DNA of 64,000 nucleotides, taken from positions 744,001-808,000 of the forward strand of contig NZ_JAMBOT010000002.1 of assembly GCF_023715725.1 (NCBI RefSeq). The letters are read 5' to 3'. How positions within the stretch are numbered: position 1 is the stretch's first letter; each line of letters opens with the position of its first letter. The notes beneath the pieces were generated by a model. It was not told where the DNA came from and ran no database searches. It was given only the letters and a program-made list of their open reading frames with translations. Shown piece after piece: positions 16,078 to 24,415 of this stretch. The position numbers were made by a program, and so were the translations under genes. The DNA is from Paenibacillus pasadenensis. Lineage in GTDB: Bacteria; Bacillota; Bacilli; Paenibacillales; Paenibacillaceae.

Positions 16078-16101
16078 CCCGCCGTTATGGCGGGTTTTTT
16101 T
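16078..16101 (+). terminator. Intrinsic terminator after the histidine phosphatase gene
   Basis: CCCGCC-GTTAT-GGCGGG is followed by seven T residues. Confidence 0.88.
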
Positions 16102-16197
16102 GTTGTCTTCCATGTCTTAAATATATCGAATCTTCCCATAATGGTAGTACGAAAACAGACGGAGCCTTGCCGGCCGTCTTGTGAGGAGGGAAGAACG

Positions 16198-17415
16198 ATG
16201 AATTTCGCGGATATGCTAGGTTACGCGGATATTGCCCAGCTGAGCCGAATTGCCAATGAATACGAATGCGACTGCAACGGCAATTCCAAGCATGAGCTGA
16301 TCCAGTCGATTTTGTCCAAGGTAAACTCGCGTGAAGTGTTTGAAGCGCGTGTCGGCGGCATGGGGATGGATGATTTACGGTTTATGAATTCTCTTCTCTT
16401 TGATAAAAGAGAACAGTTCAGCCTGGAGGAGCTTATAGCGCGCGTGCAGTCTAGCAAATTTCAAGACGATCCGCCTAAGCAGGAAAACGCCGCCAAGGAT
16501 CGCTTAAAGGCAAAAGGGGAAAAAGGAACACGGAGCCGCAAAGGCAAAAGCGCGCCGGTTCCGGAAGCCGGCCCGAGGGAAATCATCGCCAGATTTAAAC
16601 AACAGGGCTGGCTGTTTAACGGCATTGCAGGACCTGATCGCTATTTGTTTCAGGTGCCAAGGGATCTTAAGTCCAGATTCAGGGAGTCGCTTAAAAGCCG
16701 CTTCAGCGAAAAGCTTGTTTTTGTCGGCGAGCCCCCAATATACCGCGATGAGCAGGAGCTGTTGGCAGCGGATGTAAAAGCCTTGCTTTCGTACGCCAGG
16801 CATCATGAAATTCAACTTACCCGCGACGGTTATATGCATCGGCGAAGCCTGCTTCAGGTGATGGAAAGCTTTGGGGTGCGCGAGGAGCCGCCGCTTAAAG
16901 CCGCTTGGAGATTTGGATACGGCCGGCGATTTCGGGATTATCCGGAGCGTTTTTCCCTCATCTATGATTTTTGTTTCTATAATAAGTGGCTGGAGGAGAC
17001 GGAAACCGAGCTGCTTCTCACTCCGCTTGGCGAGGAAGCGCTGCTCGGCAGACGTCCGGCCGGAACGGAACAGCTGTATAAGTTTTGGCTGCGGCTCTAT
17101 AAAGGCCCGATTTCAAATCTAGCGTCCATTGTCCATTGGGTGGATGAACTTGCAGACCGCTGGGTTTCGGCTGACTCTCTGCGTGAGGTGCTGATTCCGT
17201 TTATTAAGCCCTATTATTACGATACGGCGGAAACGGTTATGGATTCAAGAGTTCTAATGATGATGATGCATTTAGGTCTGCTGCGAATCGGAGAGAATGA
17301 AGAGCAGGGAACAGTGCTGCGGATGACCCGGTTGGGCAAAGCGGTTATTGCAGGAATCAAAATTGAACACAGCGACGTGCTTAAGGTTGAATCCGCCGGA
17401 AAACTTGGAACCTAG
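16198..17415 (+). CDS. Unrecognised 405-residue protein
   Basis: The start at 16198 follows GTGAGGAGGGAAG. Residues 1-50 (FADMLGYADIAQLSRIANEYECDCNGNSKHELIQSILSKV) resemble the SAP/Rho N-terminal type of helical nucleic-acid-binding fold. A basic linker follows (about 105-125, RLKAKGEKGTRSRKGKS). Residues 130-400 show helices and short strands such as REIIARFKQQGWLF and ESFGVREEPPLKAAWRFGYGRR that could be winged-helix units. No catalytic motif is visible. Nucleic acid binding is therefore plausible, but it is inference. The neighbours (phosphatase, IDEAL protein) give no clue to its job. A longer upstream frame runs through a terminator and is unlikely to be translated. Confidence 0.7.
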   Translation: MNFADMLGYADIAQLSRIANEYECDCNGNSKHELIQSILSKVNSREVFEARVGGMGMDDLRFMNSLLFDKREQFSLEELIARVQSSKFQDDPPKQENAAKDRLKAKGEKGTRSRKGKSAPVPEAGPREIIARFKQQGWLFNGIAGPDRYLFQVPRDLKSRFRESLKSRFSEKLVFVGEPPIYRDEQELLAADVKALLSYARHHEIQLTRDGYMHRRSLLQVMESFGVREEPPLKAAWRFGYGRRFRDYPERFSLIYDFCFYNKWLEETETELLLTPLGEEALLGRRPAGTEQLYKFWLRLYKGPISNLASIVHWVDELADRWVSADSLREVLIPFIKPYYYDTAETVMDSRVLMMMMHLGLLRIGENEEQGTVLRMTRLGKAVIAGIKIEHSDVLKVESAGKLGT

Positions 17416-17610
17416 CAGGCGGCGGGCTGGAGCATATTTCTACCAGCCCCGGGCATCTAGCCTCCTCCGGGAGAGGAGCTCCCGAATAGAATAATAGCAG
17501 GCATACGCTTGCTGCAAATAGCTGAACCAGCTTCTATACCTGGCGGTATACCGGCATGATTGAAGCAGCAAGAAAGGTATAGGTGCACAAATATGATGGA
17601 GGTGTATCCT

Positions 17611-17793
17611 ATGGACAAGATGAAGGCGAATTATGAGGTTATGCTGGGATTGGCTGCGGAGATGCTCCTAGACGAGGCGTTGATGAAATTCCGGAAGGAA
17701 AAGATTTACGCTGCAATAGATGACGCATTGGAATCCCGCGATAAGGAAAGCTTTGAGAAACTTTCCGCCCAGTGGAATACGCTTCGCCGCTAA
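17611..17793 (+). CDS. Small IDEAL-domain protein
   Basis: This protein of 60 residues consists almost only of an IDEAL domain: MLLDEALMKFRKEKIYAAIDDALESRDKESFEKLSAQWN. IDEAL motifs sit at the C-terminus of YpiB/ReoY and in other short Bacillales proteins, where they mediate protein contacts. In B. subtilis ypiB lies just before ypiF and qcrABC, the same place as here. This gene is therefore positionally equivalent to ypiB but lacks its large N-terminal domain. GGAGGTG stands seven bases before ATG 17611. The 195 bases upstream (17416-17610) contain GC-rich short hairpins but no gene. Confidence 0.8.
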   Translation: MDKMKANYEVMLGLAAEMLLDEALMKFRKEKIYAAIDDALESRDKESFEKLSAQWNTLRR

Positions 17794-17806
17794 CGCGGTG
17801 TCAGGG

Positions 17807-17848
17807 GCCCCTTCCTTTCGGCTAACAGCCGCAGGGAAGGGGCTTTAA
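17807..17848 (+). terminator. Intrinsic terminator after the IDEAL gene
   Basis: GCCCCTTCC pairs with GGAAGGGGC, with an inner CGGCT/AGCCG stem, then TTTAA. It is a two-part stem of high stability. Confidence 0.75.
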
Positions 17849-17946
17849 TCGTGAAGAAGCCGTTTCGAAAGTACGAGGGAAGCATTGGCAAAATCCGTCT
17901 CGCAAGGTAACATAGATGAGGTTATTCTTCAATAAAGGAGGTGTGC

Positions 17947-18354
17947 ATGATGAAATTCAGCGAGATTGATGCAGAACGCTGGCCTGAGCTGCAGCCGTTT
18001 ATGGATACATGCCTGCTCCCGGTAACCGGACTGAGCGGGCTGGAGAATCCTTGGCAGGCGGCAGCCGTGCTGGAGCGTTTGCGAGATGCAATGGATGCGG
18101 TCGAGATTCCATTTAAGGGTCGAATTGTCGCTTATCCGGCTGTTCAATATGGGGACGAGCAATCCGCAGCAGCTCTCGGCCCGCTTGTCCGCAAATTGCG
18201 CCAGGCTGGTTTCCGATATGTCGTAGCAGTTTCGGCGGCGCTTCAGTTGGAGGCGCTTGAGGAGGCCGATCTTGTCTTGTCGCCGGACGGCGACGGGCGA
18301 ATGCCGGATGCGGCCGAGGTGCGTGAGCGGATTCGCATGTTGTGGAACGCTTAA
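17947..18354 (+). CDS. ypiF: YpiF-like protein (DUF2487)
   Basis: The 135-residue protein (MMKFSEIDAERWPELQPFMDTCLLPVTGL) matches the DUF2487 family in opening and size. Members lie directly upstream of qcrA in Bacillus and Paenibacillus. Visible traits are IVAYPAVQYGDE near the middle and an alternating strand/helix pattern like a small Rossmann-type fold. Its function is unknown. GGAGGTG precedes the paired ATGs at 17947 and 17950, and either could be used. The context suggests a link to sporulation or to assembly of the reductase, but that is inference. Confidence 0.85.
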   Translation: MMKFSEIDAERWPELQPFMDTCLLPVTGLSGLENPWQAAAVLERLRDAMDAVEIPFKGRIVAYPAVQYGDEQSAAALGPLVRKLRQAGFRYVVAVSAALQLEALEEADLVLSPDGDGRMPDAAEVRERIRMLWNA

Positions 18355-18515
18355 AGAGACAGAAAATGCCTCATGTCAAGCGTATAAGACGAAAAGAATT
18401 AGGGGAAACCTATTTCTCAGGGAATGATTGTTAACTGCGGGAACTTTTTAAGACCAAATGTGACAAATTAGCAACAAAGATGGGAGCGATTTTTGAACAA
18501 TGAACTTCCAAATTC

Positions 18516-18544
18516 TTGACGCTCCTATGCTACTGACGTATGAT
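18516..18544 (+). promoter_or_regulatory. Promoter of the qcrABC operon
   Basis: TTGACG (18516-18521) and TATGAT (18539-18544) are separated by 17 bases, a near-consensus housekeeping promoter 74 bases upstream of qcrA. The 160 bases between ypiF and this promoter show no other clear signal. Confidence 0.75.
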
Positions 18545-18617
18545 AGGTATTGCTTGGTTCGACACGGATTGTATGCCGGACAAGGCATTCGATATGGTTG
18601 CAAAGGGGGTTGAACAG

Positions 18618-19151
18618 ATGAGTAATCACGAGTTTCAGGAGACCGCACACACTCCCGTAAAACGCAAAGAAATGTCCCGCAGGCAATTTCTGGCGTATAC
18701 CCTTGGAGGGGCCACTGCGTTTATGGCTGGCGGCGCTGTACTGCCGATGATCCGGTTCGCCGTTGATCCCCTGCTGGAGAAGCGTGCTGGCGGCAGCTTT
18801 GTCAAGGTTGTGGAAGAGAGCAAGGTGAAGGTCGGTGAACCGACGGAGTTCAAATTCAAAATCCATCAGGTTGACGCTTGGTATGTAAGCGATCCCGAAC
18901 AGGCTGCATGGATTATGAAGGACGACAAAGGTAAGATTTTCGCACTCTCTCCGGTCTGCAAACACTTGGGCTGCACGATCGGTTGGAATACCACGAATGC
19001 TAATCAATATGTGTGCCCTTGCCACGGCGCGCATTACACGGTTGACGGCAAAAACCTGAATGTAGCACCCGCTCCGCTTGATGAGTACCAAGTCAAGGTA
19101 GAGAACGGATTTGTCTACTTGGGTGAGATTATCCCCAACACGCGGGTTTAA
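18618..19151 (+). CDS. qcrA: Menaquinol:cytochrome c reductase, Rieske iron-sulfur subunit
   Basis: This 177-residue subunit carries electrons from menaquinol to cytochrome c in the bc-type complex. An N-terminal SRRQFLAYTLGG stretch before a membrane anchor (residues 20-48) resembles a twin-arginine signal. The Rieske [2Fe-2S] ligands are C114, H116, C133 and H136 in CKHLGC and CPCHGAH, with C119 and C135 forming the usual disulfide. The start at 18618 was chosen for the family-like MSNHEFQE opening after GGGGGTTG. It is the first of three genes in the operon. Confidence 0.95.
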   Translation: MSNHEFQETAHTPVKRKEMSRRQFLAYTLGGATAFMAGGAVLPMIRFAVDPLLEKRAGGSFVKVVEESKVKVGEPTEFKFKIHQVDAWYVSDPEQAAWIMKDDKGKIFALSPVCKHLGCTIGWNTTNANQYVCPCHGAHYTVDGKNLNVAPAPLDEYQVKVENGFVYLGEIIPNTRV

Positions 19152-19169
19152 TGGGAGGCGTTAGTTCAG

Positions 19170-19841
19170 ATGTTTAAAAGCGTATACAACTGGATCGACG
19201 AGCGTCTTGACGTGACTCCGCTGTGGAGGGATGTTGCGGACCATGAAGTTCCGGAGCATGTCAATCCTGCGCATCACTTCTCCGCCTTTGTTTATTGTTT
19301 CGGCGGACTGACGTTCTTCATCACCGTTATTCAGATTTTATCCGGCATGTTCCTCACGATGTACTATGTTCCGGATATTATCAATGCTTACGCGAGTGTC
19401 GACTACCTTCAGCACAAAGTGCCGTTCGGCTCCATCGTCCGCGGCATGCACCACTGGGGAGCGAGTCTCGTTATCGTTATGATGTTCCTACATACGCTGC
19501 GCGTCTTCTTTACGGGATCTTACAAGGCTCCCCGCGAGATGAACTGGGTTGTAGGCATGCTGATTTTCTTCATCATGCTGGGACTCGGCTTCACGGGTTA
19601 CCTGCTTCCGTGGGACAACAAAGCTTACTTTGCAACAAAGGTCGGCATTCAGATCGCGGACTCTGTTCCTTACATTGGGGAGTATATCAAAATCTTCCTG
19701 CAGGGAGGCGAGATCGTAGGGGCAACTACCCTTACCCGCTTCTTCGCGATTCACGTGTTCTTCCTGCCCGGCGCTCTGCTGGCCCTGCTGGCTGCGCACT
19801 TCTTGATGATCCGCAAGCAAGGCATCGCGGGTCCTCTATAA
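19170..19841 (+). CDS. qcrB: Menaquinol:cytochrome c reductase, cytochrome b subunit
   Basis: The 223-residue protein is the cytochrome b6-like half of cytochrome b, with four membrane helices. Haem-ligand histidines sit in RGMHHWGASLVIVMMFLHTLRVF and in the last helix (FFAIHVFFLPGALLALLAAHFL). The quinone-site segment GFTGYLLPWD is present. It binds the two b haems and oxidises menaquinol. The length fits the short cytochrome b6 type of Firmicutes, where the rest is carried by QcrC. GGGAGG lies upstream, 18 bases after qcrA. Confidence 0.95.
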   Translation: MFKSVYNWIDERLDVTPLWRDVADHEVPEHVNPAHHFSAFVYCFGGLTFFITVIQILSGMFLTMYYVPDIINAYASVDYLQHKVPFGSIVRGMHHWGASLVIVMMFLHTLRVFFTGSYKAPREMNWVVGMLIFFIMLGLGFTGYLLPWDNKAYFATKVGIQIADSVPYIGEYIKIFLQGGEIVGATTLTRFFAIHVFFLPGALLALLAAHFLMIRKQGIAGPL

Positions 19842-19859
19842 CCGAGAGGAGGGACATAC

Positions 19860-20738
19860 ATGGCGCACGGCAACAAAAACGAAAAGGTCGTCTACGTGGG
19901 CGACTCCCGGGTGCGCAAGCCATCAGGCGAAGTATCGATTCCGCCGGATTACACCTCGTTCCCAGGACGTTCGGAAGCGTTTATTCCGAACTTCCTGCTT
20001 AAGGAATGGATGGTCGGCTGCGTCGTACTCGTAGGCTTTCTCGTCCTGACGATTGCCCACCCGGCTCCGCTCGGTTATCCGGCGGACCCGACCAACTCTG
20101 CTTTCATTCCGATTCCGGACTGGTACTTCCTGTTCTTGTATCAGCTGCTTAAATACCCTTGGGTATCCGGCAGTTATGTGGCATGGGGCGTTGTCGGCAT
20201 TCCAGGCGTAGCGTTTGGCGCCCTGCTGCTGGCTCCATTCCTGGACACGGGCAAGGAACGCCGCTTCTATCGCCGTCCGATCGCTTCGGCGCTGATGATT
20301 TTGTCTCTTGCATCCTGTTACTATCTGACCAAGGTCAGCTGGGATTTCTACCAGCACGAGCTTGAAGTGACAGGTACGGTGCCGGAGCACATCACGCGTG
20401 AAGAGAAGGCGCGCGAGGCTGCATTGTCCGGCGAAGAAGCAGAATCACCTGCAAAACCTGCTGAAGATGTCGCGCTTGTCGATGCGGACAATGCAGATGT
20501 CAATGCAATATTAAAAAGTGCAGGCTGTATCAGCTGTCACGGCACCGACTTGAAAGGCCAAGCCGGGGCAAAGATTCCAGCTTTGCGCGGAGTAGGCGAT
20601 TTGCTCACAAAAGAGGAACTCACCGAAATCATCACCAACGGCAAAGGCAATATGCCAGCCTTTGGCGATAAGCTCTCCGCAGAAGAAATTGGTACACTCT
20701 CCGACTGGCTCGCGAAGCAAAAAGCGGCTGCGGAATAA
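19860..20738 (+). CDS. qcrC: Menaquinol:cytochrome c reductase, subunit IV/cytochrome c fusion
   Basis: This 292-residue protein fuses a subunit IV-like half (three membrane helices, about 50-70, 108-127 and 140-158, including the IPDWYFLFLYQLLKYP quinone-site segment with its PDWY motif) to a C-terminal cytochrome c domain. Haem c is attached at CISCH (C223, C226, H227), and the axial Met lies in GNMPAFGDKL. Between them is a Glu/Ala-rich linker. This fusion is typical of Bacillus QcrC. A terminator follows. Confidence 0.95.
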   Translation: MAHGNKNEKVVYVGDSRVRKPSGEVSIPPDYTSFPGRSEAFIPNFLLKEWMVGCVVLVGFLVLTIAHPAPLGYPADPTNSAFIPIPDWYFLFLYQLLKYPWVSGSYVAWGVVGIPGVAFGALLLAPFLDTGKERRFYRRPIASALMILSLASCYYLTKVSWDFYQHELEVTGTVPEHITREEKAREAALSGEEAESPAKPAEDVALVDADNADVNAILKSAGCISCHGTDLKGQAGAKIPALRGVGDLLTKEELTEIITNGKGNMPAFGDKLSAEEIGTLSDWLAKQKAAAE

Positions 20739-20752
20739 ATCATATAGGTCAA

Positions 20753-20784
20753 GGCCTGATCGTCCTCATACGGTCAGGTCTTTT
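20753..20784 (+). terminator. Intrinsic terminator of the qcrABC operon
   Basis: CCTGATCGT pairs with ACGGTCAGG (one wobble) around a short loop, followed by TCTTTTCC. Confidence 0.8.
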
Positions 20785-20816
20785 CCTTATTCCCCTGGAA
20801 AAAGGAATGATGGAGG

Positions 20817-21464
20817 ATGGATGTAAAGCTTGGCTCCCAACTGCTCGTTTACCGGCCGTTCCTCTGGCTGCTATTCATCGTGAATGCGATAGGAACGGTT
20901 TATGGCTACTACTGGTACGGCGGGCAGCTTGAAGCAACATTTAATGACGGACATCCGTTATGGCGTCTCGTTTTTGTGCCGGACAGCCCGACAGGCAGCT
21001 TGTTTTTCACCCTGTCCTTAATTTATTTGCTGTTTCCGCCTCGTAATCCGGGGAAGGCAGCTACATGGCTGAGAGTAATTATTGAGGGCCTTGGGGTTGT
21101 TACTTCTATTAAGTACGGCATTTGGGCGGTGTCGATTATTCTCGCCGGAGCTTCGCAAGGCGAGCCCCTGGAGCCGGCTCATTTCATGCTGATGACATCG
21201 CATATTGGCATGGCTATTGAGGCCTTGCTGTATCTTCCCTTTATGCGGTTTGGCCGCATTGCGGCAGCTGCAGCGTTTGGCTGGCTGCTCTTGAACGATT
21301 ATTGTGATTACAAGTATGGCATTTTTCCTTACCTGCCAGGACCGTTACTGGATGAGGTTCCTGCTGTTAAGGCTTTTACGATTGGACTGTCCATTTTCAG
21401 CTTCCTGGTCGTCTGGCTTTGTTTAATTGTCTTCCGCAGACGCAGGCCTGACAAAGCGCATTAG
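20817..21464 (+). CDS. ypjA: YpjA-like membrane protein (DUF1405)
   Basis: The 215-residue protein has about six membrane helices and an opening (LVYRPFLWLLFIVNAIGTVYGYYWYGGQL) that fits the DUF1405 family. These members lie after qcrC in Bacillus. Function is unknown. The ATG at 20817 directly abuts a GGAGG, which is too close to help. The better ribosome binding site is AAAGGA at 20801-20806, ten bases upstream. Position and membrane character suggest a link to respiration or sporulation but do not prove it. Confidence 0.85.
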   Translation: MDVKLGSQLLVYRPFLWLLFIVNAIGTVYGYYWYGGQLEATFNDGHPLWRLVFVPDSPTGSLFFTLSLIYLLFPPRNPGKAATWLRVIIEGLGVVTSIKYGIWAVSIILAGASQGEPLEPAHFMLMTSHIGMAIEALLYLPFMRFGRIAAAAAFGWLLLNDYCDYKYGIFPYLPGPLLDEVPAVKAFTIGLSIFSFLVVWLCLIVFRRRRPDKAH

Positions 21465-21520
21465 GACAATCATATTGGCATGCCCCCCTGCATAAAGTAG
21501 GACAGACAGGAGGGGTTGGC

Positions 21521-22432
21521 ATGTCAAGACGATGGTGGGCGGCCGCAGCAGCGAGCTTGGCGGCAGCCCTTCTGTTTTATAGTGTCGCTATGACCGCAGT
21601 TTTTCCAGCAAATGCGGCAGTTGAGGACAACTCCCAATATGCGGTCAAGCAGCTGCGCTTTCATGCGGCAGCCGAAAAGTTATACGATGCGGTTATGAGC
21701 GATGACCGGAACGGGCAGTTTTACTCGCTTCGCGATCTGCGGCTGCTGTCTGCCGACGATGAGCTGCGACTGAGCGGAGGCAAGCTTGGCTGGTTGGCGA
21801 TTGATTCAAGCTTGCGGGAAGCGGAGAGGGAATGGAAATCCGGCAGAAATGCGGGAAATCTCCTTCAAGCGGCTTCCCGAATTCGTCTCGCAGCGGACAG
21901 TCTGACTGCTGGCAGTGAAGCGTTGTGGCTTCAGTATGAGCCGCTCATTAAAGAGGATGCCCGCCAGTTAATCATCGCTTGGACGATGGCGGGGGGACGG
22001 GGGAGCGCAGCGGCGAGCGCACGAATGGCTACGCTGCAAAATCATTGGGAGCTGATCGAGCCTGCAGCGCTGCTTGTTAAGGAACAGGAAAAAGCGGAAG
22101 AGCTGCGCGACAGCATCCTATACAGCTCCAAGCTGCTCACCTCGAAGGACGGCAGCCGTACCGGCTGGGCGGTCCAGTCGTTTGAAACGGTATCCGAAGC
22201 GGCGAGCCGCCTATTCCGCTCCGATGCTGAGGCCGGGGCTGATTTGCCGGCCGATGCCCTGCCGCAGCTTGCCCAGCCTCCGGGCGGCTGGATCATGTAT
22301 TCCATAGCTCCGCTAATCTGCGCTTTGCTCATTTACGCGGGTTGGATGAATTACCGCAGAGGACAGCATGGAGTAACCGTATATCCGCCGCCGGCCGAGC
22401 GCCCAAGCCGCAATGGCGTGGCCCGCAAATAA
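21521..22432 (+). CDS. ypjB: Sporulation protein YpjB
   Basis: The 303-residue protein has an N-terminal signal or anchor (residues 5-33), a long helical exported region (about 40-260) and one C-terminal membrane segment (about 263-282, WIMYSIAPLICALLIYAGW) before a short Pro-rich tail. Size, layout and its place between ypjA and a YitT gene fit YpjB, reported to matter in sporulation and to sit in the forespore or mother-cell membrane. There is no catalytic motif. ACAGGAGGGG stands upstream. A 36-bp perfect palindrome begins in its stop codon. Confidence 0.8.
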   Translation: MSRRWWAAAAASLAAALLFYSVAMTAVFPANAAVEDNSQYAVKQLRFHAAAEKLYDAVMSDDRNGQFYSLRDLRLLSADDELRLSGGKLGWLAIDSSLREAEREWKSGRNAGNLLQAASRIRLAADSLTAGSEALWLQYEPLIKEDARQLIIAWTMAGGRGSAAASARMATLQNHWELIEPAALLVKEQEKAEELRDSILYSSKLLTSKDGSRTGWAVQSFETVSEAASRLFRSDAEAGADLPADALPQLAQPPGGWIMYSIAPLICALLIYAGWMNYRRGQHGVTVYPPPAERPSRNGVARK

Positions 22433-22466
22433 ACAAGCCTGGTCCGAATTCGGACCAGGCTTGTTT
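22431..22466. terminator. Perfect 36-bp palindromic bidirectional terminator
   Basis: The 36 bases are a perfect palindrome centred on GAATTC at 22446-22451, starting AAACAAGCC and ending GGCTTGTTT. It begins inside the ypjB stop codon and ends nine bases before the stop of the convergent YitT gene. Both strands end in a T run, so it can stop both transcripts. Confidence 0.9.
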
Positions 22467-22474
22467 GATTTTGA

Positions 22475-23338
22475 CTAATGCTCCTCCTTGAACCCTTCGC
22501 CAAGCACGTCATGCACGTCGTTGATTATGATGAATGCTCGTGTATCAATCGATTTTACGATTAGTTTAAGCTGGCGGATCTCGCTGCGTGAGATGACGCA
22601 GTAGACCATTTTCCGCTCCGATTTGGAATAGGCGCCTACCGCTGGAATAAGCGTTACTCCTCGTTCAAGCTCCACCGTAATCCGATCCGCGATTTCGTCG
22701 GCTTTTTCGCTAATAATCGTAAACGCTTTGGCCGCGTATGCGCCTTCCTGAATGAAGTCGATCAGCTTAGCTGCGATAAATACAGTGACTAAAGTGTAAA
22801 GCACTTTTTCCTTCGGAATGTACATCAGCGATATGCCGATAATGATGACGTCAAAGCCGAGTATGATCTGTCCCATGCTCCAGCCTCTGGCCCGATTGAT
22901 AATTCTAGCTGCAATATCGACTCCGCCGGTCGTGCCGCCGAAACGGAAGACGATGCCAAGGCCGCTGCCCAATGTTACGCCGGCATACAAAGCGGCCAGA
23001 ATAAAGTCCTGCTCGGCGTAGAACGGTACGATCCAGCCGTGGGTAATCGCTTTTTCAAAAACAGCAAGAAATAGGGATAAACTGACTGTCCCGACAATGG
23101 TCATAACCATCGGAACCTTTCCCAAAATCCGCAATCCGATTATAAATAGCGGAATATTCAGCACCAGCGTCGTAATGGACAGCTTCCAGCCGAGCGCATA
23201 GTTGAGCAGCACCGCGATCCCGGTGAGGCCGCCTTCCATGAGCTGATTCGGCAGCAGGAAATATTGCAGGCCAAACGCATAAATGGCTGTGCCAAGCATG
23301 ACGGGAATAAGGGTTTTGTAGATGTAGCTGATTGACAT
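22475..23338 (-). CDS. YitT-family membrane protein (YpjC-like)
   Basis: The 287-residue protein has five to six N-terminal membrane helices (DUF161/YitT) with conserved GLTGIAVLLNY and FRFGGTTGGVDIAARI. A C-terminal soluble DUF2179 domain follows (about 200-287, SEKADEIADRITVELERGVTLI). In B. subtilis ypjC holds this position. Transport function is suspected for the family but not established. I favour ATG 23338, eight bases after AAGGAG, over ATG 23344, which overlaps it. It is transcribed against its neighbours, as a separate unit. Confidence 0.88.
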   Translation of the reverse strand: MSISYIYKTLIPVMLGTAIYAFGLQYFLLPNQLMEGGLTGIAVLLNYALGWKLSITTLVLNIPLFIIGLRILGKVPMVMTIVGTVSLSLFLAVFEKAITHGWIVPFYAEQDFILAALYAGVTLGSGLGIVFRFGGTTGGVDIAARIINRARGWSMGQIILGFDVIIIGISLMYIPKEKVLYTLVTVFIAAKLIDFIQEGAYAAKAFTIISEKADEIADRITVELERGVTLIPAVGAYSKSERKMVYCVISRSEIRQLKLIVKSIDTRAFIIINDVHDVLGEGFKEEH

Positions 23339-23469
23339 AAACATTTCTCCTTGGCGATCCGCATTGGACGTCTTTTGCGCTTACGCGCAGCACTGTCCAT
23401 ATATTGTGTTCAAAACTGCTTTAGGATAACATAGGTAGAGATACCTTGCAAAGAAGGGGACTACAAAAT

Positions 23470-23808
23470 ATGGAAGAAAAATCTCTCGCCGAAATACAGC
23501 GTGAGGTCGATCGTTACATAGGGCAGTTCAAGGAAGGTTATTTCAGTCCGTTATCGCTTGTCGCCCGGTTGGCGGAGGAAGTTGGCGAATTAGCCAGAGA
23601 AGTCAACCATACGTATGGCGAGAAGCCGAAAAAGCCGGATGAGGCGGATAATTCCATCGAGATGGAGCTTGGCGATATTTTGTTTATCCTGAATTGTTTC
23701 GCCAATTCGCTTAACATTGACTTGACGCGAGCCCATGACGCTGTCATGCACAAATTCAATACGCGAGACGCAGAGCGCTGGACACGCAAAAACGGCGAAC
23801 CGCAGTAG
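23470..23808 (+). CDS. MazG-type nucleotide pyrophosphohydrolase (YpjD-like)
   Basis: The 112-residue protein is a single MazG domain that should hydrolyse nucleoside triphosphates to monophosphate and pyrophosphate. The metal-binding EEVGELAREVNH motif and the EMELGDILFILNCFANSLNIDL block (EE..E and E..D ligands) are intact. The target is uncertain; house-cleaning of non-canonical nucleotides is likely. The start at 23470 follows AAGGGG. It opens the run of genes leading to dapB, as ypjD does in B. subtilis. Confidence 0.9.
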   Translation: MEEKSLAEIQREVDRYIGQFKEGYFSPLSLVARLAEEVGELAREVNHTYGEKPKKPDEADNSIEMELGDILFILNCFANSLNIDLTRAHDAVMHKFNTRDAERWTRKNGEPQ

Positions 23809-23858
23809 CACCCGAGGCATATGCTGTACCATCATCCTGGTTCAAGGAAGGTGGGAGG

Positions 23859-24374
23859 ATGGACGGGGAAAGCTGTATCAAAAAAGCGTATGAATGCATT
23901 CTTAACGGCAATTTCGACGAGGCCATCACCTGGTTCCTGCAAGCCATTGAACTGGAGCCGGAAAATGCGGCCTTTCATTATAAATGCTCCTTATCCTGCG
24001 CCCGAAGCGGCAAATGGGAGCTGGCGCTGCAGCATGCCGCAAAGGCATGCGAGCTGAAGCCGGAGCATGAAGAATACCGTTATCATTGGGATGTGGTGGA
24101 GGCCAGAAGGCTAGTGGCGGACGCCAAGCTGATGATGGCTTCCGGAGAGGGCACTCCGGCTGAGATCATGGCTTTTTTGCAGGAAGCGCGGATTCTTGAT
24201 CCGCTGCATGGCGAGGCTTGTTTCTTGGCCGCGCAATGCTGTATCCAGCTGGGACGGCTGCATGAAGCGAAGCTGCTTGCGGCTGAAGCCTACCGGCTTG
24301 AGCCCGGCTTGGAAGAAGCTCGGCGGCTGTATCGTCAAATCAAGAAAATGTCGCGGCGGCGGGGGCATGAATAG
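23859..24374 (+). CDS. Tetratricopeptide repeat protein
   Basis: The 171-residue protein consists of helical repeats. A clear TPR runs at residues 6-38 (AYECILNGNFDEAITWFLQAIELEPENAA), a second at 40-72, and a weaker pair at 95-165 (EARILDPLHGEACFLAAQCCIQLGRLHEAKLLAAEAY). It has no signal peptide and no catalytic domain. It would act as a protein-binding adaptor. GGTGGGAGG precedes the start. It is inserted between the mazG-type gene and dapB and is absent from that place in B. subtilis. Confidence 0.8.
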   Translation: MDGESCIKKAYECILNGNFDEAITWFLQAIELEPENAAFHYKCSLSCARSGKWELALQHAAKACELKPEHEEYRYHWDVVEARRLVADAKLMMASGEGTPAEIMAFLQEARILDPLHGEACFLAAQCCIQLGRLHEAKLLAAEAYRLEPGLEEARRLYRQIKKMSRRRGHE

Positions 24375-24415
24375 GCGATCCCTGCCGCCTTACTTTTGAA
24401 CCGAGGTGAAGATCA

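Noticed and set aside
18420..18480. Possible Fnr or Rex site upstream of qcrA (ATGTGACAAATTAGC)
   Set aside because: Only one half site fits. The second half does not match TCACA, so the similarity is not enough.
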